A stretch of 6,011 nt of DNA from Actinomycetes bacterium (GTDB taxonomy: Bacteria; Actinomycetota; Acidimicrobiia; Acidimicrobiales; Acidimicrobiaceae). This document shows, piece by piece, positions 1-5,666 of this stretch. The first letter of the stretch is position 1. Every line of letters begins with the position of its first letter. The stretch spans positions 1 to 6,011 of the forward strand of contig JAKBGL010000080.1 of the NCBI GenBank assembly GCA_021833085.1, written 5' to 3'. The translations under genes and the position numbers were made by a program. The notes beneath the pieces were generated by a model. The model had not been told where the DNA came from. It was given only the letters and a program-made list of their open reading frames with translations, and made no database searches.

Positions 1-627
1 GTCAGCGACTTCGAGAGCAGCGCGAACGACATGCTCTACGGCAACGATAGTGATACCCTCTCCTTTGAGTTCGGCAAGAAGAGTCAAGGTCTCATCCACT
101 TGAGTCGGCGACAGTCCACCAAGGGGCTCATCTAAAAGTAGTAGTCTCGGCTTAAGCCCAAGAGCACGAGCTAACTCCATCTTTCTAATCTCGGCTGTCG
201 AAAGTTCTTTCGCTAGTACGGACGCTTTCGATTCAAGCCCACACCTATTAAGGATCGCTCTTGTCAACTCGGTCGCCTTACTCTTGGATCCAAAGCCCCT
301 ACTTGAAGCTAAGATCGGAAGATAGACGTTATCGAAGGTGCTGAGATGAAAGACGGCACGAGGAAGCTGAAAGGTGCGCGCCACTCCAAGATCACTGATC
401 TTCCAGCTCCTAAGCCCAGTAATCTCCCGCCCCTCAAGGAATATCCTGCCTTTTTTAGGCACATACTCTCCGGAGATACAACCAAGCAGTGTACTTTTGC
501 CAGCTCCATTTGGACCTATCACAGTAGTAATCGTCTTAGGTGCAACTGCAACCGATAGTTCCTTGAGCGCATCGACTCCTCCAAAACGACATCTAAGATT
601 GACGACCTCCAAAATAGGCTCAAGCAC
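1..627 (-). CDS. livG: Liv-type ABC transporter ATP-binding protein (LivG-like), 3' end outside window
   Basis: Cytoplasmic ATPase that powers the neighbouring LivH/LivM permease pair. I read 209 residues from a GTG start. Visible in order: Walker A GPNGAGKST (38-46), Q-loop RTFQLP (84-89), a signature region reading LSTAEIRKMELARAL (142-156), Walker B LLLLDEP (162-168), a D-loop-like GGLSP (170-174), and the switch-region His in VEH (197-199). The GVARTFQL stretch and the spacing are typical of LivG rather than LivF. The frame is open to the window edge, so the C-terminal part (family members are about 240-260 aa) is missing from view, not truncated in the genome as far as can be seen. The start is well fixed: an in-frame TAG lies 24 nt upstream of the GTG, and GAGGG sits 8 nt before it. 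The gene overlaps the end of the LivM-like gene by 8 nt, which implies translational coupling. Oddity: the signature motif lacks the usual Gly (A145). From memory, some Liv ATPases read LTLAGRKRLELARAL here, so this may be a subfamily trait. Substrate cannot be read from this subunit. Confidence 0.94.
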   Translation of the reverse strand, partial: MLEPILEVVNLRCRFGGVDALKELSVAVAPKTITTVIGPNGAGKSTLLGCISGEYVPKKGRIFLEGREITGLRSWKISDLGVARTFQLPRAVFHLSTFDNVYLPILASSRGFGSKSKATELTRAILNRCGLESKASVLAKELSTAEIRKMELARALGLKPRLLLLDEPLGGLSPTQVDETLTLLAELKGEGITIVAVEHVVRAALEVAD

Positions 628-1681
628 CTTTAGGTCCCTCTTTGATACGTTCTAAGAACTTGGGGAAGATCACCGAACTGCGCTCAATAAACTGCGGATC
701 AGAGGTTGGATCGGCCCCAAGTACTCCCGGAGATGGTCCAGATGGAGGCGGAAAGCTCTCAGCCTGTCGTAAAACACCAAGCACAGTAATAGCTGCTACC
801 GCCATATCTTGGGCAGATCCAGAGTGATTTGCAACAAGTTCGAGGGCTGCAGTTACTACTAAAGCTCCAAATATTGGACCCAGAACGGTACCAGCGCCTC
901 CAACTAACACCATAGCTACCATAGCGATCGATAGCCTTGGGTTGAACAAGGTATTTGGATCCAACGTAACCTGTTGAAATCCATAGACCCCACCAGCTAA
1001 GGCAGCTATCACAGCAGAAAGTGCAAATACTACCACTTTGTATCGCCTGGTATTAACTCCAGAAAAAGCTGCCAGGGACTCATTCTCCTTGATGAGGCGC
1101 AGCCCACCTCCAAAACGGGAGCGAACAACTAGAGCAACCGCGGTAGTTGCTAATGCCGCAAGAGCGAGGTACATAAGAGCAAACCCTCCCCTTGAGGGGT
1201 ACTGCATGATTTTGGAGATTCCTACAGTTGTGATTGTAATACCGTCTCCACCCGGTATTACCGAAGAGACCCAGGAGAAGGCTTCGAACGTGCCAAGCGA
1301 AGCAACGAGCGTTGCAGTTGCGAAGTATGGCCCTCTGAGCCTCAAAAGTGGAACTCCAACTAGTACAGCAAAGACAGCTCCCACAACCGCAGAACCTAGC
1401 AAAGCGAGCGGAAACGAGAGCTGCCAGTACTCTATTGAAGCACCAGTAAAGTACGCCCCTAGGCCAAAGAACGCTACCTGACCAAGACTTGAGTAACCAG
1501 TAAGACCGCCGATAAGGTTCCATGACTGAGATAGCGCAACTAGAAGAAACAGTTCAGAGAACGAAGACTCTCCCATGATAAGTATCACGACAAGTGCTAC
1601 GAGTACAACGCCAAAGGAGACTGGCTTGCTACTCCACCACATCTTCCTAAAAAGATCGAGGCGCCAAGAGTCTCTGCTCAC
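620..1681 (-). CDS. livM: Liv-type ABC transporter permease (LivM-like)
   Basis: Integral membrane subunit that forms the import channel together with LivH. It has 353 residues, within the family range. Hydrophobic segments lie at roughly 21-37, 43-60, 66-83, 90-113, 118-140, 166-187, 216-236, 250-281 and 291-304. Family hallmarks are GLTGYSSLGQVAFFGLGAY (59-77), LRLRGPYFATATL (113-125), the cytoplasmic coupling segment GLRLIKENESLAAFSGVNT (193-211), which contacts the ATPases, and GGAGTVLGPIFGA (261-273). The start is GTG: it forms a GTGA overlap with the LivH-like stop and has GGAGG 5 nt upstream. The 3' end overlaps the LivG-like gene by 8 nt. Oddity: after a short last hydrophobic segment ending LGVLRQ, where relatives usually have a longer helix and then a short R/P/G tail, there is a tail of about 48 residues that is Pro/Ser rich (PPPSGPSPG at 311-319). 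I found no other reading frame that restores a standard ending, so I take the tail as real. Substrate not assignable; the family carries hydrophobic amino acids, urea and short amides. Confidence 0.94.
   Translation of the reverse strand: MSRDSWRLDLFRKMWWSSKPVSFGVVLVALVVILIMGESSFSELFLLVALSQSWNLIGGLTGYSSLGQVAFFGLGAYFTGASIEYWQLSFPLALLGSAVVGAVFAVLVGVPLLRLRGPYFATATLVASLGTFEAFSWVSSVIPGGDGITITTVGISKIMQYPSRGGFALMYLALAALATTAVALVVRSRFGGGLRLIKENESLAAFSGVNTRRYKVVVFALSAVIAALAGGVYGFQQVTLDPNTLFNPRLSIAMVAMVLVGGAGTVLGPIFGALVVTAALELVANHSGSAQDMAVAAITVLGVLRQAESFPPPSGPSPGVLGADPTSDPQFIERSSVIFPKFLERIKEGPKGA
636..640 (-). promoter_or_regulatory. Ribosome binding site for the LivG-like gene
   Basis: GAGGG on the minus strand lies 8 nt before the GTG at 627-625, inside the 3' end of the LivM-like gene. 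It decides the start: the only in-frame alternative nearby is a TTG five codons further in, and an in-frame TAG closes the frame upstream. Confidence 0.6.
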
Positions 1682-2541
1682 CAGCGCCTCCAGATATGTT
1701 TTCTCGGCCAGATATCGTACCTTCGGGAAAGGACAAGCACCATCAAGACAAGAATAACGATGTCAATCAGTCCAGTGGGAGCTAGCAAGGAAAGAGTGGA
1801 ACCCAAGGCCACCAACCCTATCGCAACAAAGAAGCTTCGCCATAGGCTCCCGAGACCACCGATTATCGCCGATGACGCAATATATAGAGTTATTTGCTGG
1901 AAGCTACCGCTACTTAGAGGTGATGACATTGCATAGACCGATCCGCCGAGGGTAGCCATTCCAGCGGCTAGTGCCGCCGTTATCGCTACCACCTTCGAGG
2001 ACTTTACGCCGGTCAAAGTTGCTAGTGTTTTATCTGCACTCACCGCTCGTGCCATAAGTCCAAAGGCAGTCCTCTCACTTAGCAGTACCACCGCAACCGT
2101 TGCGAGGATCGCCAAGGCTATTGAAAGGGGAACTAGCAAAGATAGAGTAAACGATCCCTGTAGAAAGTACAGCGTGGACATAAACGTGGGTATTGATCGG
2201 TAATCGGCAGATAAAATAACACCCAACAGACCTGTCATGCCTAGCCCAAGAGCGTATGTGAGCACTATGTTATAGAAGATCGGGCGTTGGGTCAAAACGG
2301 TAATAACTCTCATTTGAAGGACAAAGGCTACCAATGATCCAATAGCAACCGCTAGCGAAACGCTCGTAAGAAGTGGAAGACCTAACTCGGAGTCGAAAGC
2401 CCATGAAAGCAACCCTCCTCCCACAAAGTATGCACCTAACGAAAGATTGACAACTCCGGAAACCTTCCATATCAACGTGAACCCCACCGCTGCCATCGCG
2501 ATCGTGGCCCCTTGTGAAAGTCCAAGAAGAAGATTTTCCAT
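1678..2541 (-). CDS. livH: Liv-type ABC transporter permease (LivH-like)
   Basis: Second membrane subunit of the importer; 287 residues, the usual LivH length. The N-terminus LLLGLSQGATIAMAAVGFTL (4-23) followed by VSGVVNLSLGAYFVGG (27-42) is the standard LivH opening. Hydrophobic segments are at about 11-30, 35-48, 57-77, 88-112, 131-154, 184-205, 217-243 and 246-271. The coupling segment runs from T158 (FGLMARAVSADKTLATLTGV, 160-179), and IIGGLGSLWRS (226-236) matches the conserved GGLGS loop. After it SFFVAIG replaces the Gly/Ala-rich GAVLGA-type stretch common in relatives. The end is very basic and aromatic (RRYDIWPRKHIWRRW), which fits a cytoplasmic tail. The ATG start is the only good choice, because an in-frame TAA lies 15 nt before it. 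Its ribosome binding site is poor: the nearest purine-rich GGAG is 21 nt away and overlaps the regulator's stop, so initiation may depend on read-through from the GntR gene 24 nt upstream. It overlaps livM by 4 nt. Confidence 0.94.
   Translation of the reverse strand: MENLLLGLSQGATIAMAAVGFTLIWKVSGVVNLSLGAYFVGGGLLSWAFDSELGLPLLTSVSLAVAIGSLVAFVLQMRVITVLTQRPIFYNIVLTYALGLGMTGLLGVILSADYRSIPTFMSTLYFLQGSFTLSLLVPLSIALAILATVAVVLLSERTAFGLMARAVSADKTLATLTGVKSSKVVAITAALAAGMATLGGSVYAMSSPLSSGSFQQITLYIASSAIIGGLGSLWRSFFVAIGLVALGSTLSLLAPTGLIDIVILVLMVLVLSRRYDIWPRKHIWRRW
1687..1691 (-). promoter_or_regulatory. Ribosome binding site for the LivM-like gene
   Basis: GGAGG on the minus strand, 5 nt before the GTG start at 1681-1679 and inside the end of the LivH-like gene. 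It is the strongest ribosome binding site in the transporter run and supports the GTG start and the 4-nt overlap. Confidence 0.7.
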
Positions 2542-2565
2542 CGTGATCGAAGCTTAGTGAAACTC

Positions 2566-3264
2566 CTACTCGGCTCGATCAATCAACAGTAGCGCAAGAG
2601 GATCGTCTGAGTCTTCGGTAGCCTCCTGTGCGCTTTTCAGTCGTATCAACGCATCCAAAATAGAGTTTCTAGTGATCTCTTCTGCAACCTTTTTATCACC
2701 AACCCGAATAGCCTCAAGTAAGGTTGCGTGTTCGGTCTCAGAGTGCTGGGCAGCTCCCACTAGAGACACGTGCACTCTGCTGTAAGGTTCAACAAGGTTC
2801 TGCACTTGGGTAACCAGTCTTAGGGCATGCCTCTTGCCTGCTAGTTCAAAGAGTCGTCTGTGGAAGAGGTAGTGTTGAGACGCCCAGCCGTCCAATTCGC
2901 TACTGGCCAGATCAGACATTTTCTCCAAGATAGACGTGAGCTCAGCGAAGTCGTTCGCACTGATTCGATCCACCGCAGCTACAGTGAGTGGAGGTTCGAG
3001 CTGGAGTCGGAGCTCGAACAACTCTTCGAGTTCCTTGCCCCGCAGCTCCGTAATGACCGCACCAACTCCAGGGCGCATCACAACTAGTCCCTCTCCAACC
3101 AAAGTTCTAAGGGCTTCTCTAAGCGGAATACGGCTTACACCAAATCTAGATGCCAGCTCATCTTGGTTGAGCGATTGACCAGGAAGAATTACCCTCTCGC
3201 GTACCGCTCGACGCAGTAGTTCTACTATTTGATCGGGATGCATACTTCGAGCCACAACCGACAT
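2566..3264 (-). CDS. GntR-family transcriptional regulator, FadR/FCD subfamily
   Basis: DNA-binding regulator, 232 residues from the ATG chosen here. An N-terminal winged helix (about 8-73) contains SLNQDELASRFGVSRIPLREALRTLVGEGLV, the classic GntR recognition region, at 31-61, followed by the wing VMRPGVGAVI (62-71). The rest is an all-helical FCD effector domain starting ELFELRLQLEP (81-91). FCD proteins usually bind a metal through Asp-x3-His, a second His and a last His. Here I see His131-x3-His135 and His179, while the last His position appears to be Ser201 next to Asn200, so the ligand site looks altered (alignment by eye). The start is uncertain. TTG at 3276 extends the frame by four codons and ATG at 3243 is shorter; the ATG at 3264 has a weak GGA 7 nt upstream. 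As first gene of the transporter run and divergent from the binding protein, it most likely regulates both. Whether it represses or activates, and its ligand, are unknown. Confidence 0.9.
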   Translation of the reverse strand: MSVVARSMHPDQIVELLRRAVRERVILPGQSLNQDELASRFGVSRIPLREALRTLVGEGLVVMRPGVGAVITELRGKELEELFELRLQLEPPLTVAAVDRISANDFAELTSILEKMSDLASSELDGWASQHYLFHRRLFELAGKRHALRLVTQVQNLVEPYSRVHVSLVGAAQHSETEHATLLEAIRVGDKKVAEEITRNSILDALIRLKSAQEATEDSDDPLALLLIDRAE

Positions 3265-3287
3265 AATATTATCCAATGCTATAAAGT

Positions 3288-3316
3288 GTGACCTATCCCA
3301 ACATACAAAGTATAAA
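3288..3316 (+). promoter_or_regulatory. Candidate promoter for the solute-binding protein gene
   Basis: GTGACC (3288-3293, 4 of 6 to TTGACA), a 17-nt spacer and TATAAA (3311-3316, 5 of 6 to TATAAT). Transcription would begin near 3322-3324, giving an untranslated leader of about 40-100 nt depending on which start codon is used. It is the best sigma-70-type match I see in the divergent region. Confidence 0.45.
3303..3313. repeat. Short inverted repeat ATAC-AAA-GTAT overlapping the -10 region
   Basis: Perfect 4-bp arms around AAA, overlapping the plus-strand -10 hexamer. GntR/FCD regulators bind short palindromes, so this could be an operator half of the divergent promoter. Arms this short arise easily by chance in an A/T-rich spacer. 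Confidence 0.25.
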
Positions 3317-3339
3317 TTTTACCTTTACAACCGTAACAA
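3311..3339 (-). promoter_or_regulatory. Candidate promoter for the GntR-liv transcript
   Basis: On the minus strand TTGTTA (3339-3334, 4 of 6), a 17-nt spacer and TTTATA (3316-3311, only 3 of 6). An alternative -10, TATACT (3314-3309, 5 of 6), would need a 19-nt spacer. Either way the -10 lies on the same bases as the plus-strand promoter's -10, so the two promoters would overlap back to back and probably compete. Weak prediction. Confidence 0.25.
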
Positions 3340-3351
3340 ATCGGTTCAAAG
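3323..3351. repeat. Inverted repeat between the divergent genes (candidate operator)
   Basis: The core AACCG (3329-3333), an 8-nt spacer and CGGTT (3342-3346) form perfect 5-bp arms. They are flanked by CTTT (3323-3326) and AAAG (3348-3351), so the symmetry extends outward with small gaps. It lies at the predicted plus-strand transcription start and overlaps the predicted minus-strand -35, a good place for the divergent GntR/FCD protein to act. No direct evidence links it to that protein. Confidence 0.35.
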
Positions 3352-3358
3352 TAGCCTT

Positions 3359-3364
3359 AGGGGG
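3359..3364 (+). promoter_or_regulatory. Possible ribosome binding site of the solute-binding protein gene
   Basis: AGGGGG ends 11 nt before the GTG at 3376, a long but usable spacing. It overlaps the first possible start (GTG at 3364), and the later starts (GTG 3403, ATG 3421) have nothing comparable. This is the reason for preferring 3376. Confidence 0.3.
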
Positions 3365-3375
3365 TGCTCTTAGAA

Positions 3376-4617
3376 GTGGCGTCACTTAGCGAAACAGACT
3401 TCGTGTTTCGCAGACTACGAATGTGGTTTATCTATCTTTTTTTGTTTAGTACTGTGGCATCCTCGTGTCAAGTAATAAGTACTCAACCTTTGCAGAAAAC
3501 ACGAGAGATCGTGATCGGGACTCTATATGCAGGTAGCGGATCATTTGAGAGCTCCTCTCTTCCAGAGCTACAAGGTTTAAAGTTCTGGGCTAAGACCGTC
3601 GATCGTAGGCAAGGCATCTTTGTAAAGGCCTACCGAAGCTATGCGAAGGTACGTATCGTCGCCTTAAACGACAAGAGCTCTCCAAGGCTCGCTAAAACCT
3701 TATACCAACGGCTCGTCTCCAAGTACCACGTAGATATCTTGGTCTCTGACTTCGGCTCTGTCCTTACCCAACCAGCGATCTCTATAGCTCAAGAGCATCA
3801 GATGGTGCTCTTTGACCAAAGTGGCACTGGCTCTGGATTTTTCTTAGAGAACGACCCCTTCCTCGTGCTGTGTGACCTTCCGACGTCTCAAGTATGGCCT
3901 GTACCTCTTGCAAAGTTTCTTCTCAAGACCAAACGTCTAAGGGTTGCCATCATCTACGCGTCAAACCCCTTCGACACCGCACAAGACCAGACAGTAGCCA
4001 CTGTATTGACAAAAGCCAACGATGCTCCGGTTGCAAACATTGCAGTTCCAACTTCAACGATGAACTATACGAATGCCATAAAGGCTATTGAACCCCTAAA
4101 TCCACAAGCGGTCATCGAGTTTGGATACTTCAACAACGACGTTGCGTTTCTGACCCAAAGCTATACAAGCCGACTTCACAAAGTTCTGCGCTTTACCGCC
4201 TTTCCGGGTCAGTTACTCGGTGACATCGAGAACCAGGTTCCCATTCAAGCGTTACTAAACACCTATACTTACAACTATCCACCCACCGTCTCGTACTCAA
4301 AGGTAAGTGAAGGTTTAACCACAAAAGCCTTCGACCATCAGTTCTACTCGGCCACCCGGCGCCAACCCAACTTTCTAAACGTAGCAGGTTACAATACTGG
4401 AGTAATCGTACAAGCCGCTCTACAAAAAGCCACAGATACCAGCCAACTCGGGATTCGAGCCGCACTTAACGCAGTCTCTGGCAAGTTGACCACCTTAGAA
4501 GGAACGTTCGAGATCAACTCCGCTGGGGCACAGCTTGGAGAGCTCCTTCCCGTTGCAAAGTTAGTACCGAATGATCGTTACTTTAACCAGCTCTTCTTAA
4601 AGACCGTTTTTCCGTGA
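3376..4617 (+). CDS. Liv-type ABC transporter extracytoplasmic solute-binding lipoprotein
   Basis: Periplasmic-binding-protein-like receptor (Leu/Ile/Val-binding, Peripla_BP_6 type) that captures the solute and delivers it to LivH/LivM; 413 residues from the chosen GTG. The N-terminus has a basic FRRLR patch, a hydrophobic core MWFIYLFLFSTV and VASSC, where Cys31 is the probable lipidated residue (the lipobox is imperfect). The first lobe starts EIVIGTLYAGSGSFESSSLP (44-63). Further family segments are DILVSDFGSVLTQPAIS (120-136), the hinge-region AFPGQLLGDIE, the TYTYNYPPTVSY segment, NVAGYNTGVIVQAALQKA near the end, and GTFEINSAGAQLGELLPVA. The usual amino-acid-holding Ser/Thr stretch is replaced by FDQSGTGSGFF, so the ligand may not be a branched-chain amino acid. 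Start choices are GTG 3364, GTG 3376, GTG 3403 and ATG 3421, preceded by an in-frame TAG at 3358. The signal peptide would look most compact from 3403, but only 3376 has a plausible ribosome binding site. Divergent from the regulator and convergent with the ureohydrolase (31 nt between stops, no hairpin terminator visible). Confidence 0.92.
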   Translation: MASLSETDFVFRRLRMWFIYLFLFSTVASSCQVISTQPLQKTREIVIGTLYAGSGSFESSSLPELQGLKFWAKTVDRRQGIFVKAYRSYAKVRIVALNDKSSPRLAKTLYQRLVSKYHVDILVSDFGSVLTQPAISIAQEHQMVLFDQSGTGSGFFLENDPFLVLCDLPTSQVWPVPLAKFLLKTKRLRVAIIYASNPFDTAQDQTVATVLTKANDAPVANIAVPTSTMNYTNAIKAIEPLNPQAVIEFGYFNNDVAFLTQSYTSRLHKVLRFTAFPGQLLGDIENQVPIQALLNTYTYNYPPTVSYSKVSEGLTTKAFDHQFYSATRRQPNFLNVAGYNTGVIVQAALQKATDTSQLGIRAALNAVSGKLTTLEGTFEINSAGAQLGELLPVAKLVPNDRYFNQLFLKTVFP

Positions 4618-4648
4618 TCTCTTCACTATAAAAGTACAGCACACTCGA

Positions 4649-5611
4649 TTAGCTTCGTTTTGACTTCAAGGACATAAGCGTAAGGAGTTCGTACCCTAGA
4701 TGTGCGGCAGCTATCGATGTTATCTCTGCATGGTCGTACGCAGGTGCGACTTCGACGATATCAGCGCCAACAATATCTGTCTCCCGAAGCGCCCTAAGGA
4801 TCTGCAAGAGTTCCCTTGAACTAAGGCCCCCAGCCTCAGGAGTTCCAGTACCTGGTGCAAAAGCAGGATCTAAGACGTCAATATCGATTGACACATAAAG
4901 AGGTCTGTCTCCCACACCTTCACTGATCTTCGAAGCGCACTCCCTCCATCCCAAGTTCGCCACGTCGTCTGAGGTAATAATCTCGAATCCAAAGCTCTTA
5001 TCGTCCACAAGATCCCTGTCTCCGTACAAGGAACCTCGAGTGCCGACGTGATAGCACGCCACAGAGTCAAGTAACCCCTCTTCAAAGGCTCGGCGGAAAG
5101 GAGTTCCATGCGTATAGGGTGCACCAAAGTACGTATCCCAGGTATCAAGATGAGCATCAAAGTGTAGAAGTGCTACCGTTCCGTAGGTTTTCCCAAGGGC
5201 ACGAAGAAGAGGTAGGGCGATGGTGTGATCACCACCCAAGGTTAAAATCTTTCTCCCCTTTGTCAGATGTGATAACGCTCTGGACTCCACAAGATCGAGC
5301 GCCTCTTCGATATTGAAGGGGTTGGCAGGCACGTCTCCATCGTCGGCTACTTGGACATTAGCGAACGGATAGGTTTCAAGAGCAGGGTTGTACGGTCTTA
5401 ACAACTTGGAGCCTTGTCGTATCGATGTTGGTCCAAAACGAGCACCTGGCCTGTAGGAAACTCCACTATCGAACGGCACTCCCATGACCACGATCTCTGG
5501 ATTGGAGACCTCTGAGGTCGATGGAAGACGGGCAAAGGTCGCCGATGTGGAGAACCTCGGACTCACAAGGGCGTTGGGAGGTCCAATAGGATCGTTATTC
5601 GTAGAACTCAT
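4649..5611 (-). CDS. speB: Agmatinase-family ureohydrolase
   Basis: Cytosolic binuclear-metal hydrolase of the arginase/agmatinase superfamily, which splits a guanidino compound into urea and an amine (agmatine to putrescine in classical SpeB). It has 320 residues, close to family size. All metal ligands are present: GGDH with His129, DAHLD with Asp152/His154/Asp156, and SIDIDVLDP with Asp243/Asp245. HGTPF (168-172) matches the agmatinase-type HGTxF and supplies the likely catalytic His168. [16 protein letters not shown] (253-268) and [12 protein letters not shown] (282-293) are standard agmatinase-group segments. The N-terminus (about 1-35) is an extra Ser/Pro/Asn-rich stretch before the conserved [12 protein letters not shown] chose ATG at 5611, with GAGAAAGAG ending 5 nt upstream; GTG at 5617 would sit on that site. 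The motifs do not separate agmatinase from guanidinobutyrase, guanidinopropionase or the nickel-dependent guanidine hydrolases of this fold, so the symbol is by family. No arginine decarboxylase is in view. The neighbouring importer could supply the substrate (inference). Confidence 0.92.
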   Translation of the reverse strand: MSSTNNDPIGPPNALVSPRFSTSATFARLPSTSEVSNPEIVVMGVPFDSGVSYRPGARFGPTSIRQGSKLLRPYNPALETYPFANVQVADDGDVPANPFNIEEALDLVESRALSHLTKGRKILTLGGDHTIALPLLRALGKTYGTVALLHFDAHLDTWDTYFGAPYTHGTPFRRAFEEGLLDSVACYHVGTRGSLYGDRDLVDDKSFGFEIITSDDVANLGWRECASKISEGVGDRPLYVSIDIDVLDPAFAPGTGTPEAGGLSSRELLQILRALRETDIVGADIVEVAPAYDHAEITSIAAAHLGYELLTLMSLKSKRS

Positions 5612-5640
5612 ACACACTCTTTCTCACTGGAGAACTTCAT
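5608..5640 (-). other. Possible 10-codon upstream ORF overlapping the agmatinase start
   Basis: ATG at 5640 opens [10 protein letters not shown] and stops at TGA 5610-5608, giving an exact ATGA overlap with the agmatinase-family ATG. Such an arrangement could couple translation or act as a leader peptide. It has no recognisable ribosome binding site of its own, and the short length makes chance likely. It begins 7 nt downstream (in transcript sense) of the palindrome at 5648-5666. Confidence 0.15.
5617..5625 (-). promoter_or_regulatory. Ribosome binding site of the agmatinase-family gene
   Basis: Minus-strand GAGAAAGAG ends 5 nt before the ATG at 5611-5609. It overlaps the competing in-frame GTG at 5617 and so argues for the ATG. 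Confidence 0.45.
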
Positions 5641-5647
5641 CAAGCCA

Positions 5648-5666
5648 AGTAAAGGCTACCTTTACT
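5648..5666. repeat. 19-bp perfect palindrome upstream of the agmatinase-family gene
   Basis: AGTAAAGG-CTA-CCTTTACT: two perfect 8-bp arms around a 3-nt centre, 37 nt from the agmatinase-family start codon. Size, symmetry and place fit an operator for a dimeric regulator. In the transcript it could also fold as an 8-bp hairpin with a 3-nt loop, but no U tract follows, so it is not an intrinsic terminator. The right arm with flank (TACCTTTAC, 5657-5665) recurs exactly at 3320-3328 between the GntR and binding-protein genes. Confidence 0.45.

Noticed and set aside
620..800. Frameshift in the 3' part of the LivM-like gene
   Set aside because: The alternative frames give either an early stop or a sequence unlike any LivM ending, and the existing frame leads directly into the expected overlap with the LivG-like gene.
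1038..1523. Open frames on both strands (1038-1481 plus, 1080-1523 minus, 147 codons each)
   Set aside because: They lie wholly inside the well-supported LivM-like gene in other frames and show no family features; shadows of its codon pattern.
4618..4648. Bidirectional terminator between the convergent genes
   Set aside because: The 31-nt gap has no inverted repeat and no T tract worth calling.
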